From assembly GCA_963707065.1 (NCBI GenBank), contig CAVPPJ010000020.1, positions 124,001 to 188,000 of the forward strand: a stretch of 64,000 bases of DNA, given 5' to 3'. This document shows positions 49,236 to 57,119 of the stretch, one piece after another; position 1 is the first letter of the stretch; each line of letters opens with the position of its first letter. The notes under the pieces were generated by a model that worked only from the letters and a program-made list of their open reading frames with translations, was not told the DNA's origin and made no database searches. Origin of the DNA: Palsa-506 sp963707065. Lineage in GTDB: Bacteria; Actinomycetota; Actinomycetes; Streptosporangiales; Streptosporangiaceae. A program made the position numbers and the translations under genes.

Positions 49236-50135
49236 TCAGCGGAAATGATCCCATCCGCCGCGCCCGGCCCAGCTCCGCCCGTTCACGTGCACGCCGGCCC
49301 CGGCGCTCACCGAGCCGATGACCGACCAGCGTTCCGGCAGTTCCGTGCCCGCCGCGAAGGTCGCGGCCAGGGCGTGATCCTCGCCGCCGGCCAGTACCCA
49401 GCCGAGCCAGTCCGCGTCGCCCAGGGCCGCTGCCGCCGCCCGGAGCTGCGGATCATCGGCAAACCGCGCGGTCTCGATATCGATGCGGACTCCGCTCGCC
49501 GCGGCCACGTGGCCGAGATCCTGCACCAGCCCGTCACTGATGTCGATCATCGAGGTGGCGCCGATCACCGCCGCCTGCGGCCCGGCGCCGTACGGCGGCC
49601 GCGGCCGCCGGTGCGCCGCGACGGGACCGGCCGGCCGGTTCAGGCCAGCCTCCAGCAGGGCCAGTCCCGCTGCCGATCGGCCGAGCCTGCCCGCGACCGC
49701 CAGCAGGTCCCCCGGCCGGGCCCCGCCCCTGGTGACCGGGTCGCGGCCGGCCAGGTCACCCAGTGCCGTGATCGCGATCATGATGGTGTCGGCACTGCTG
49801 ACGTCCCCGCCGGCCACCGACGCGCCAGCTCGCGCGGACTCCTGTGCCAGGCCGCGGACCAGGTCCCGCGCCCAGGCCGCCGGCAGGTCGCCCGGTGCCG
49901 CGAAGCCGACGAGCAGCGCGGTCGGGACGGCGCCCATGGCCGCTATGTCCGCCAGGTTCTGCGCTGCCGCCTTGCGGCCGACGTCGAGCGCCGTTGACCA
50001 GTCGCGGCGGAAATGCCGTCCCTCGACCAGCAGATCCATGGTCGCCACCACCCGGGCATCGGGCGCGCGGAGCACGGCCGCATCGTCGCCGATACCCACG
50101 ATCTGCCCGCTGCCCGCGGGCAGCAGGGCCTTCAT
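49236..50135 (-). CDS. thiL: Thiamine-monophosphate kinase
   Basis: ThiL phosphorylates thiamine phosphate to the active diphosphate. GIGDDAAVLRAPDARVVATMDLLVEGRHFRRDW, NLADIAAMGAVPTALLVG, VAGGDVSSADTIMIAI, LAVAGRLGRSAAGLALL and TSMIDISDGLVQDLGHVAAASGVRIDIE are all conserved. The first normal start is ATG 50135, but family homology (GEFGLIAAM) begins 14 codons earlier at an ATC (50177-50175), which is four nucleotides after a good ribosome-binding site GGGAGG. No ATG, GTG or TTG lies in frame after the upstream TAA, so the real start may be non-canonical or the sequence may contain an error. It is divergent from the Lrp/AsnC-domain gene. Confidence 0.88.
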   Translation of the reverse strand: MKALLPAGSGQIVGIGDDAAVLRAPDARVVATMDLLVEGRHFRRDWSTALDVGRKAAAQNLADIAAMGAVPTALLVGFAAPGDLPAAWARDLVRGLAQESARAGASVAGGDVSSADTIMIAITALGDLAGRDPVTRGGARPGDLLAVAGRLGRSAAGLALLEAGLNRPAGPVAAHRRPRPPYGAGPQAAVIGATSMIDISDGLVQDLGHVAAASGVRIDIETARFADDPQLRAAAAALGDADWLGWVLAGGEDHALAATFAAGTELPERWSVIGSVSAGAGVHVNGRSWAGRGGWDHFR

Positions 50136-50277
50136 CGCCGCGATGAGACCGAATTCGCCCAGATCCGCGACCGTGATGAGAGCCTCCCGCCAGGCCGCTT
50201 ACCGGCCCCCCTTGCCCCCGGGGCCGCCCGGTACCTAAGGTAGCGTGGCGATCACAGTGGTGCCCCGGGAGGACCGC

Positions 50278-50511
50278 ATGGTGCAGGCGTACATCCTCGT
50301 TCAGACAGAGGTCGGCAAGGCTGCCGATGTTGCCGTGAACATCGGCCATATCATCGGCGTCACCCAGGCCGACGATGTCACCGGGCCCTACGACGTGATC
50401 GTCCGGGCACAGGCCGACAACGTCGATGATCTCGGCAGGCTCGTGGTCGCGCAGATCCAGGCGGTGGAGGGTATCACTAGGACCCTGACCTGCCCGATCG
50501 TGCACATCTGA
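50278..50511 (+). CDS. Stand-alone Lrp/AsnC ligand-binding (RAM) domain protein
   Basis: A 77-aa protein from ATG 50278, with GGGAGGA seven nt upstream; the frame is open to 50245 but without support. It begins MVQAYILVQTEVG, and GVTQADDVTGPYDVIVRAQADNVDDLGRLVVAQIQAVEGITRTLTC is the regulator-of-amino-acid-metabolism (RAM) domain of Lrp/AsnC proteins, here without any DNA-binding domain. Such small stand-alone RAM proteins are common in actinomycetes and may sense amino acids or modulate full-length Lrp. It is divergent from thiL. Confidence 0.9.
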   Translation: MVQAYILVQTEVGKAADVAVNIGHIIGVTQADDVTGPYDVIVRAQADNVDDLGRLVVAQIQAVEGITRTLTCPIVHI

Positions 50512-50553
50512 CGGCTGGCCCGCTGGCCGTGACGGCTGGCCCGCTGGCCGGTA

Positions 50554-51819
50554 TCACCAGGCGATGAGCAACCCGCTGGCGGGCTGCATACCGCCCGCGG
50601 GCAGCCTGACCTTCAGGATCACCACCCGCCCGGTGGAAATGCTCACCCTGGCGATGCGCAGCATCGGGGCTACCCCAGGGTTCCGCGAGAAGTCGATCGA
50701 GTACGGCACGAGCAGCTGCCGTCCCAGCCCGTCGAGCGCCATCGGGCAGTACTCCGCGGCCACCAGCGGCTTGCCCGGGACCGTCAGCCTGGCCAGCGCG
50801 CTGCGCCGCCGCCCGGTACTGCTGCGGTCAGCAGCCACCCGCACGGCGTGCCTCGCCTGGCGGAGAATCGTGCATGTGTAGAGAGTCCTGCCGCCCGGGG
50901 ACAGCACCGCCGAGGCCAGCAGGGGCCGGAAAGGCGGGTAAGGGCCGGCCCGCTCAATGCGGCTGCGCTGGGCGATCGTGCCGGGCGGCGCGCTAACGGG
51001 CAGTACCCGGACTCCCTTCGAGGTAATCGTCGAGTTCGCTGACAGCCCGAACGCCGGGAAGGCGAGCAGGCGGCCGTTGGCCGATAGCGACAATTCGCCA
51101 GCCAGGCCGACACTCCCGGGGCTTATCCCGCCCAGTTCTACGTTGCCCCAGCGGGTGGTCCGCCCGCTGCGCACATGAACGACCCCGATGTAGCCCGGGT
51201 CGCCCTTTGAGCAGCCACTGATCGCGTAGCCGAGCACATCTCCGTTCCCGCTGACGGCCAGTGAGTACAACGTGCCGGGCAGTACGGGCACGGGCAGCGG
51301 CGACAGCTGGCCCGGCTGCCCGCGGCCGTTCAGCCGCACCCGGTAGAACCGGGTGGCACACGAGTGCCCGGCCTCTTCCGCGACCACGAAGGTACGCCCG
51401 TCCGACAGCGCGGCCAGGCCGTCCGCCAGCACGCTGCGGTCCTGCGCCACGAGCCGGCCGGTGGCCGATGCACGCACCTGGAGCTGGCTTTGGCCGCCCA
51501 GTTCCCCCAGTACGAGGTCGGCGAAGAACCTGGGCGCACCGGCCGGCGGCGCTGAAGCCGGCCCCGGCGTCTGCACGGGCGCCGGCTCAGCCGCCGCGGC
51601 AGACGCAGCCGCCGCGGCAGACGCAGCTGCCGACGCCGACGCCGAAGTCACGTCCGCGCCGTGCCCGGCGCCGGCCCCGTGCTGCGACGGGAGCCCGCCG
51701 CAGGCCGCGAGGGCCAGCGCAGCCGCGCCGGTGGCTACGGTGCGGGTCAGGCGGTGCCCGGCCGGCCCGGCCCGTCCGGCTGACCGCCAGGCGGCGGCCG
51801 GGTAAAGGCGGCTCAACAT
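50554..51819 (-). CDS. Secreted lipoprotein with a beta-propeller-like domain
   Basis: From ATG 51819 (GGAG six nt upstream) the protein is 421 aa. It starts with a signal peptide and lipobox (VATGAAALALAACGG, Cys about residue 40), then a Ser/Ala/Pro linker (SASAAASAAAAASAA). The rest is about 320 residues of repeating beta strands with regular Gly and Asp turns (QVRASATGRLVAQDRSVLADGLAAL, SLAVSGNGDVLGYAISGC, LSLSANGRLLAFPAFGLS, LASAVLSPGGRTLYTC), typical of WD/TolB-like propellers. No catalytic motif is recognisable. It is divergent from cofC. The upstream extension to 52380 is antisense to cofC and dropped. Confidence 0.7.
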   Translation of the reverse strand: MLSRLYPAAAWRSAGRAGPAGHRLTRTVATGAAALALAACGGLPSQHGAGAGHGADVTSASASAAASAAAAASAAAAEPAPVQTPGPASAPPAGAPRFFADLVLGELGGQSQLQVRASATGRLVAQDRSVLADGLAALSDGRTFVVAEEAGHSCATRFYRVRLNGRGQPGQLSPLPVPVLPGTLYSLAVSGNGDVLGYAISGCSKGDPGYIGVVHVRSGRTTRWGNVELGGISPGSVGLAGELSLSANGRLLAFPAFGLSANSTITSKGVRVLPVSAPPGTIAQRSRIERAGPYPPFRPLLASAVLSPGGRTLYTCTILRQARHAVRVAADRSSTGRRRSALARLTVPGKPLVAAEYCPMALDGLGRQLLVPYSIDFSRNPGVAPMLRIARVSISTGRVVILKVRLPAGGMQPASGLLIAW

Positions 51820-51925
51820 CACATGCTCCGTATGCCTCTGGGTCCCCGGCTGCCGCACGGTTGCCGCAACCCTCGCCTTTTGGACGCCGGAACCGCCGCT
51901 GTGGTTGCGGATTGCTGCCATCCGG

Positions 51926-52567
51926 CTAGACCAGTTCCGCGGCCAGTGCCGAGGTCCGCGGGCCGAGCCGCAGTCCCGCGGCGCTGCGCAGGTCAGCGGG
52001 CGTATCGACGTCCCGCCGCAGCCCTGGCACATCAGCCAGATCGAGCTCCGCCGCGCCGCCGGCCCGGTGCCGGTCCCGCGACCCCGGGCCGAACCGCGGG
52101 CAGAACTGCGCCGCCGGTCCCGCCGTGTACAGCGTCGTCCCGGAGCCCGCGGCGTCGGGCACGAATGCCTCCGGCCATCTGCTCGCGGCGGCCAGCGCCC
52201 GGCCGATCTCCGCCGGGCCGAGCGCGGGCAGGTCAGCGGCGAGTGCCGCCCGGCCCCGGCCCGGCCAGCGGGCGTCGGCATAAGCCGCGCCGAAGACAAG
52301 CGCCGGATTGAGCCCCGCGGCCGGCTGGTCGGGCACGATGACAGCGCCCAGGCGGCCGAGCGCGGCCCCGGCCACGTCATCGTCGGTCACCACGATCACC
52401 GCGGCGATCACCGGGCAGGCGACCGCCGCGGCGACGGTGTCCGCCGCCATGGCCAGGGCCAGCTCGGCCCGGCGCGGACCGGCCAGGCCGCTGAGCCGGG
52501 ACTTCGCCAGGGCAAGTTCCTTGACGGGGATCACCAGCGACCAGCTGAGCGGGGTTGGCTGCGGCAT
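51926..52567 (-). CDS. cofC: 2-phospho-L-lactate guanylyltransferase (F420 biosynthesis)
   Basis: CofC activates phospholactate or phosphoenolpyruvate with GTP in coenzyme F420 synthesis. From ATG 52567 it is 213 aa: LSWSLVIPVKELALAKSRLSGLAGPRRAELALAMAADTV, VIVVTDDDVAGAAL, GAAYADARWPGRGRAALAADLPALGPAEI, AFVPDAAGSGTTLYTA, and VPGLRRDVDTPADL. The blocks IPVK, LKSRL and DAxGxGTTL are characteristic. The upstream frame to 52660 is unconserved and overlaps the plsC promoter region. No other F420 gene is in the window. Confidence 0.9.
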   Translation of the reverse strand: MPQPTPLSWSLVIPVKELALAKSRLSGLAGPRRAELALAMAADTVAAAVACPVIAAVIVVTDDDVAGAALGRLGAVIVPDQPAAGLNPALVFGAAYADARWPGRGRAALAADLPALGPAEIGRALAAASRWPEAFVPDAAGSGTTLYTAGPAAQFCPRFGPGSRDRHRAGGAAELDLADVPGLRRDVDTPADLRSAAGLRLGPRTSALAAELV

Positions 52568-52667
52568 GGTCTGATCCTGCCTGGCCGCAGATCGGGGCCC
52601 GACACTGATCCCGCCCGGCGCTGGTCCCGCCTCGACACAATGCCTGGCGAACCGGGACACTGATCAG

Positions 52668-53522
52668 ATGAGCGAGCGCGTTGCCGGAAGTTACTCCCGT
52701 GCCTGGCGGGGAGTCTCGAAGATCATCTTGCGGCCGCTGATCCCGTCACTGATGAAGTTCGACTGGCACGGCCAGGAGAATTTCCCGGCCGACGGCGGCA
52801 TGATCCTGGCCGCGAACCACCTGTCCTATGCGGACGTGCTCGCCCTGTCCCTGCTCAGCGACCGGGCCGGCCGCTATCCGGTGTTCCTGGCTAAATCGAC
52901 GCTCTTCGACGCCAAGGTGCTCGGGCCGCTGATGCGCTGGCTCGGCCAGCTGCCGGTATACCGCGGCCAGGCCGACGCCGCGCTTGTGCTCAGGGACGCC
53001 GAGCAGGGCCTGCGGAACGGCGCGTGCATCATCTTCTACCCGGAGGCGACCGTCACGCGGGACCCGGACGGGTGGCCGATGGTGGCCAAGACCGGGGCGG
53101 CGAGACTGGCCCTGTCCACCGGCGCGCCGGTGATCCCGGTCGCGCACTGGGGCGCGCAGGACGTCCTGCCGTACGGCAGCTTCAAGCCGCACGTGCTGCC
53201 ACGCCGGACCGTGCACATGCTGGCCGGCCCGCCGGTCGACCTGTCCGCCTTCGCGGGCCAGCCGCTGACCAGCCAGACGCTGCGGGCGGCCACCGCGGTC
53301 ATCATGGCCGACATCACCCGCCTGCTCGGCGAGCTGCGCGGCGCGGAGCCGCCTGCTGAGCCGTACCACCCCGCGATCGCCCGCCGTAAGGCGCGGCAGG
53401 AACTGCAGGAGCTGGCGAAGGCGCAGGCATCCAGGGAACCTCCCGCCGGGGATGACGGGCAAAAAGCAGCAATAACGGATGACCCGGACGACTCGCACCC
53501 CGCCGGGGCAACGCCGTCGTGA
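52668..53522 (+). CDS. plsC: 1-acyl-sn-glycerol-3-phosphate acyltransferase
   Basis: Membrane-associated acyltransferase that makes phosphatidic acid, the cdsA substrate. The HX4D active site is ILAANHLSYADVLALS, and the second motif FYPEATVTRDPDGWPM. VFLAKSTLFDAKVLGPLMRWLGQLPVYRGQADA and GAPVIPVAHWGAQDVLPYGS complete the PlsC pattern. The 284-aa protein has a C-terminal helical basic tail (RRKARQELQELAKAQ, ending DDPDDSHPAG). Its stop overlaps the gpsA GTG by 4 nt. Confidence 0.93.
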   Translation: MSERVAGSYSRAWRGVSKIILRPLIPSLMKFDWHGQENFPADGGMILAANHLSYADVLALSLLSDRAGRYPVFLAKSTLFDAKVLGPLMRWLGQLPVYRGQADAALVLRDAEQGLRNGACIIFYPEATVTRDPDGWPMVAKTGAARLALSTGAPVIPVAHWGAQDVLPYGSFKPHVLPRRTVHMLAGPPVDLSAFAGQPLTSQTLRAATAVIMADITRLLGELRGAEPPAEPYHPAIARRKARQELQELAKAQASREPPAGDDGQKAAITDDPDDSHPAGATPS

Positions 53523-54523
53523 GAGCTGCCGTCATGGGCGCCGGATCGTGGGGCACGACCTTCGCCCAGGTGCTTTGCGACGCCGGTACCCCGTCAGTGC
53601 TGTGGGCCCGCAGGCCGGAGCTTGCCGCGGCGATCGGCGCGACCCGCGAGAACGCCGACTACCTGCCGGGAATCACCCTTACCGGCGAACTGCAGGTGAC
53701 CGCGGATCCGGCCAAGGCACTGGACGGCGCCGACCTGATCGTGCTCGCGGTCCCCGCGCAGTCGCTCCGGCAGAACCTGGCCGGGTGGGCGACGCTGCTG
53801 CCGCCCGGGGCGCTGCTGGTCAGCCTGATGAAGGGCATCGAGCTCGGCAGCTGCCACCGGATGAGCGAGGTCATCAGCCAGGTAACGGGCCGGCCCGCGA
53901 GTCAGATCGCGGTCGTCTCCGGGCCGAACCTGGCCCGCGAGATTGCCCTGCGCCAGTACTCGGCAACGGTCGTGGCCTGCACCGATGAGGCAGCCGCCGA
54001 GCAACTGCAGCAGGCCTGCCACACCGGCTACTTCCGGCCGTACACCAACCCTGACGTCACCGGCTGCGAGCTCGGCGGCGCGGTCAAGAACGTCATCGCG
54101 ATCGCCGTCGGCATCTCCGTCGGCATGGGCCTCGGCGACAACACCAGGGCCATGCTGATCACCCGCGGCCTGGCCGAGACAGCCAGGCTCGGCGCCGCGC
54201 TCGGCGCGGACCAGCACACCTTCGCCGGGCTGGCCGGGATGGGCGATCTGGTCGCCACGTGCAGCTCGCCGCTCTCCCGCAACCGCACGTTCGGCGAGAA
54301 CCTGGGCCGGGGGATGCCCGTCGCCGACGTCATCGCGGCCACGCGGCAGGTTGCCGAGGGGGTGAAATCGTCGCAGTCCGTGCTGGAGCTGGCGGGCCGG
54401 CATGGCGTGGAGATGCCGATCACCGAGGTCATGGTGGCGGTCATCAGGGACGGGCTGGAGATCGGCGAGGCGGTGGTCCAGCTGGCCAGCCGCACCGCGA
54501 AGCCGGAACGCTATGGCGTCTGA
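53519..54523 (+). CDS. gpsA: Glycerol-3-phosphate dehydrogenase [NAD(P)+]
   Basis: Makes glycerol-3-phosphate for phospholipid synthesis, directly upstream of PlsC chemistry. Start GTG 53519 overlaps the plsC stop. The dinucleotide fold is RAAVMGAGSWGTTFAQVLCDAGT. LVSLMKGIELGSCHRMSEV, VVSGPNLAREIALRQYSATVVAC, GYFRPYTNPDVTGCELGGAVKNVIAIAVGIS (catalytic Lys) and GMGDLVATCSSPLSRNRTFGENLGRG are all standard. 334 aa, complete. It precedes ddl by 34 nt. Confidence 0.97.
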   Translation: MRAAVMGAGSWGTTFAQVLCDAGTPSVLWARRPELAAAIGATRENADYLPGITLTGELQVTADPAKALDGADLIVLAVPAQSLRQNLAGWATLLPPGALLVSLMKGIELGSCHRMSEVISQVTGRPASQIAVVSGPNLAREIALRQYSATVVACTDEAAAEQLQQACHTGYFRPYTNPDVTGCELGGAVKNVIAIAVGISVGMGLGDNTRAMLITRGLAETARLGAALGADQHTFAGLAGMGDLVATCSSPLSRNRTFGENLGRGMPVADVIAATRQVAEGVKSSQSVLELAGRHGVEMPITEVMVAVIRDGLEIGEAVVQLASRTAKPERYGV

Positions 54524-54557
54524 GGCCTCGCCTGGCGGGGGCACGACAGGAGGAAGC

Positions 54558-55778
54558 GTGAGCGTGCAGCGGAAGATCCGGGTGGCAGTCGTGTTCGGGG
54601 GGAAAGGCCCCGAGCACGCGGTGTCCTGCATGGGCGGCGGCAACATGCTCGGCGCCATCGACCGGGACCGCTACGAGGTCATTCCGGTCGGCATCACCCG
54701 GGAGGGCAACTGGGTGCTGACCGCGGACGAGCCGGGCCGGCTAGCCATCTCCGGCGGCGAGCTGCCGTCCGTGGAGGCGGTTGCCGGGCCGGGCGGGCAG
54801 ATCGTGCCGTGGGCCGATCAGTCGGCCGGGGCGCTGGCCGCGTCAGCGCCCGGGCAGATCCCGCACCTGCTCGGCGAGGTCGACGTGGTGCTGCCGGTCC
54901 TGCACGGGCCGTTCGGCGAGGACGGCACGATGCAGGGCCTGCTGGAGATGGCCGGCATCCGCTACGTGGGAGCCGGCGTGCTGGCCAGCGCGGTCAGCAT
55001 GGACAAGGAATACATGAAGATGATCTTCAAGGCCCGCGGCCTGCCGGTGGGCCCGCATGTGGTTGTCCGCGAGCGGGACTGGCCGGGCGGCACCGGCCGC
55101 GAGGCTCTCGGCGCGGGCAGCGGCGCCGGTGACGCTGACGGCGCTGACAGCGCGGCGCCGGGCGCGGGCGGCGAGCCGGCCCACCCGGAGCGCAAGCGGG
55201 TGCTCGACGCGATCGCCGAGCTCGGCTGGCCGCTATTCGTGAAGCCGGCCAGAGGCGGCTCCAGTATCGGCACGTCGAAGGCCGCGGACATGGCCGGGCT
55301 GCATACCGCCATCGAGACGGCCAGGCGGTACGACCCGAAGGTGCTGGTCGAGGCGGCCATCGATGGCGTGGAGATCGAGTGCTCGGTGCTGGAGGGCATC
55401 GCTGGCGCGCCGCCGGACACCAGCATCCCCGGCCAGCTGCTCATCGACGGCGGCGAGGAATTCTGGGACTTCGAGGCAAAGTACCTGGACCAGGCCAGCG
55501 GGATGGCGATCCCCGCGCCCATCCCCGCCGATGCCAGCGAGGAGATCCGGCGGCTCGCGGCGGAGGCGTTCGACGCGGTGTCCTGCGAGGGACTCGCCAG
55601 GGTGGACTTTTTCTACACGACCGACGGGCAGATCGTGATCAACGAGATCAACACGATTCCCGGCCTGTCCCCCGCGTCCTACTTCCAGAAAATGTGGGAG
55701 GCCAGCGGCCTGCCGTTTAGCCAGCTCATCGACCGGCTGCTGCAGACGGCGCTGGCCAAGCGTCCCGGGCTGCGCTGA
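54558..55778 (+). CDS. ddl: D-alanine-D-alanine ligase
   Basis: Joins two D-Ala residues for peptidoglycan precursors. Start GTG 54558 is placed by AGGAGG seven nt upstream (406 aa). The family N-terminus is VAVVFGGKGPEHAVSCMGGGNML. The ATP-grasp core has VLPVLHGPFGEDGTMQGLLEMAGIRYVGAGVLASAVSMDKEYMK, FVKPARGGSSIGTSKA, VLVEAAIDGVEIECSVL, LARVDFFYTTDGQIVINEINTIPGLSPASYFQKMWEASGLPFSQLIDRLL. An Ala/Gly-rich insertion of about 30 residues (near nucleotides 55090-55190) is not usual. The plsC-gpsA-ddl operon links lipid and wall precursors. Confidence 0.96.
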   Translation: MSVQRKIRVAVVFGGKGPEHAVSCMGGGNMLGAIDRDRYEVIPVGITREGNWVLTADEPGRLAISGGELPSVEAVAGPGGQIVPWADQSAGALAASAPGQIPHLLGEVDVVLPVLHGPFGEDGTMQGLLEMAGIRYVGAGVLASAVSMDKEYMKMIFKARGLPVGPHVVVRERDWPGGTGREALGAGSGAGDADGADSAAPGAGGEPAHPERKRVLDAIAELGWPLFVKPARGGSSIGTSKAADMAGLHTAIETARRYDPKVLVEAAIDGVEIECSVLEGIAGAPPDTSIPGQLLIDGGEEFWDFEAKYLDQASGMAIPAPIPADASEEIRRLAAEAFDAVSCEGLARVDFFYTTDGQIVINEINTIPGLSPASYFQKMWEASGLPFSQLIDRLLQTALAKRPGLR

Positions 55779-55932
55779 TCAGGCGAGGCTCCGGGGGCAG
55801 TCGCCAAGCCGGGCGGGCCTGATCAGGCGATGCAGCGCCGTTGCACAACACCAGAACCGGAATCGCCGGCGTGCCGGGAGCGGATTCAGTGGTTTCCCGA
55901 AGTGCGGCACGTCTTTCGCTGAGAGTGCTTTG

Positions 55933-56787
55933 TCAGGAAATGTGATCGGGCCGGGCAGTGGTCCCGTGCAGCGCGGTGAGCCGGTCCAATTCCGCGGTAA
56001 GTGAGGCGAGCCGCTGCTCACAGCGAGCCGGGTCGGCGCTAGCCGCCTTCATCGCGTCACACACGGCGACAAGCCTGCGTTGCAGATGTATTCGCACATC
56101 AGAAGCTATATCGAGGCAAGAGATGCGATGCTGGCAGGCCCGTATCCGGTCCGCAAGCCGGCCCGGCCGCCTCTCCTCGGACAGGTCCTCGCGATCCCCG
56201 CCGCGCCCGGCGATCTTGTCGCCATCGCGGGCCGCCTCCTCAGCATCCGCCCGCCGGGCCGGAAGCGGCCACCAGGCGCCACTGACGATCTCGAATACAG
56301 CAGAAAATTTACCTGCGGCCGTCATCTCGCGCTGGCCGAAATCGATAGTAAGCGGCGTCGCGGGGTTGGCATCAACCATGTCCTGCAATTCACTGATTTT
56401 ACTGACCGGAAGGTATAGAAGACGCACGCCGGACTTTGTCAATCCGCGGCAGAAAATCTCGTCAAACCCGGCCGAGACCACCATCAGGAATCCCCGGCCG
56501 GCCAGGGCAGATCCAGCGCGCTCAGCGGCAGCGTTCTGGGTGACAGCCTGGCCAGCGGAGGCGTGGCCGGTGACGGCTTGCTCGGTGGCGGCTTGCTCGG
56601 TGACGGCTTGTCCACGCGCTGGGCATGCCGCGAAATCGGCACTGGCGATGAGGATCGTCGCGCCCGCGTACCCGGCCCGGCCGAGCACCCGGCCGGGATC
56701 CGCCTGCCAGTTCGCGAGCAAGTCCGGGTCGCCCCCGGCACGCCGCAGCACTGCGCCGCGGCCGGTATGGGTAGCCAACGTCTCCAT
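55933..56787 (-). CDS. Degenerate LeuD-like (aconitase swivel) protein with coiled-coil tail
   Basis: A 284-aa protein from ATG 56787. The N-terminal half aligns with the 3-isopropylmalate dehydratase small subunit: LLANWQADPGRVLGRAGYAGATILIASADF, then GRGFLMVVSAGFDEIFCRGLTKSGVRLLYLPVSKISELQDMV, and TPLTIDFGQREMTAAGKFSAVFEI. In LeuD the strand ILVAG is followed by the substrate loop GCGSSREHA; here that place reads AACPARGQAV and then about 30 residues of TEQA/GQAV repeats, so the loop is destroyed. The N-terminal strand of LeuD is missing. The last 90 residues are helical and charged, with a coiled-coil pattern (RIRACQHRISCLDIASDVRIHLQRRLVAVCDAM). No LeuC partner is nearby. Catalytic activity is unlikely; it may be a structural or regulatory scaffold. 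Confidence 0.75.
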   Translation of the reverse strand: METLATHTGRGAVLRRAGGDPDLLANWQADPGRVLGRAGYAGATILIASADFAACPARGQAVTEQAATEQAVTGHASAGQAVTQNAAAERAGSALAGRGFLMVVSAGFDEIFCRGLTKSGVRLLYLPVSKISELQDMVDANPATPLTIDFGQREMTAAGKFSAVFEIVSGAWWPLPARRADAEEAARDGDKIAGRGGDREDLSEERRPGRLADRIRACQHRISCLDIASDVRIHLQRRLVAVCDAMKAASADPARCEQRLASLTAELDRLTALHGTTARPDHIS

Positions 56788-57119
56788 GCCGGCCGCCCGC
56801 CTCCCCTCGACGCGCTCGCCGTCCTTGATGCGCTCGCCGTTCTTGATGCGCTCGCCGTTCTTGATGCGCTCGCCGTTCTTGATGCGCTCGCCGTCCTTGA
56901 TGCGCTCGCCGTCCCTTGGTGCGCTCGCCTGATGCGCCCGCCTCCGCTACGACGGTATCCCGCGCCGCCCGGATGGCCGCAGACGCCCGGAGTCAGCAGG
57001 TCGTGACCTCGGGCCGCCCGGTAAGGTCCATACTGTGGACTGTGCCCGGCTCGCCCGGCCGCATCCCTGACCTGCCCCTATCCTGACGTGTCCAGGTCCT
57101 TAAGTCTGAGGTCGCGCCT
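56788..57119. promoter_or_regulatory. Intergenic region between the LeuD-like gene and pntAa
   Basis: No further gene is supported in these 332 bases. They hold the 18-bp tandem repeat array (56812-56920) and, at 57026-57095, a moderately AT-richer stretch (GGTCCATACTGTGGACTGTG, including a GGTCCATAC/GTATGGACC-like symmetry) that probably contains the pnt promoter. Confidence 0.4.
56812..56920. repeat. 18-bp tandem repeat array (five perfect units plus decayed copies)
   Basis: Units of the form GCGCTCGCCGTYCTTGAT begin at 56812, 56830, 56848, 56866 and 56884; a sixth copy from 56902 carries an insertion and a seventh is truncated. On the minus strand each unit translates as GERIKN/D in the same frame as the LeuD-like protein, but no start codon lies in frame upstream. 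The array is therefore either an untranslated leader repeat or a lost N-terminal extension. Confidence 0.85.

Noticed and set aside
50554..52380. 608-codon minus-strand frame for the lipoprotein
   Set aside because: Residues before ATG 51819 overlap cofC and have no homology; the signal peptide and ribosome-binding site fix the start at 51819.
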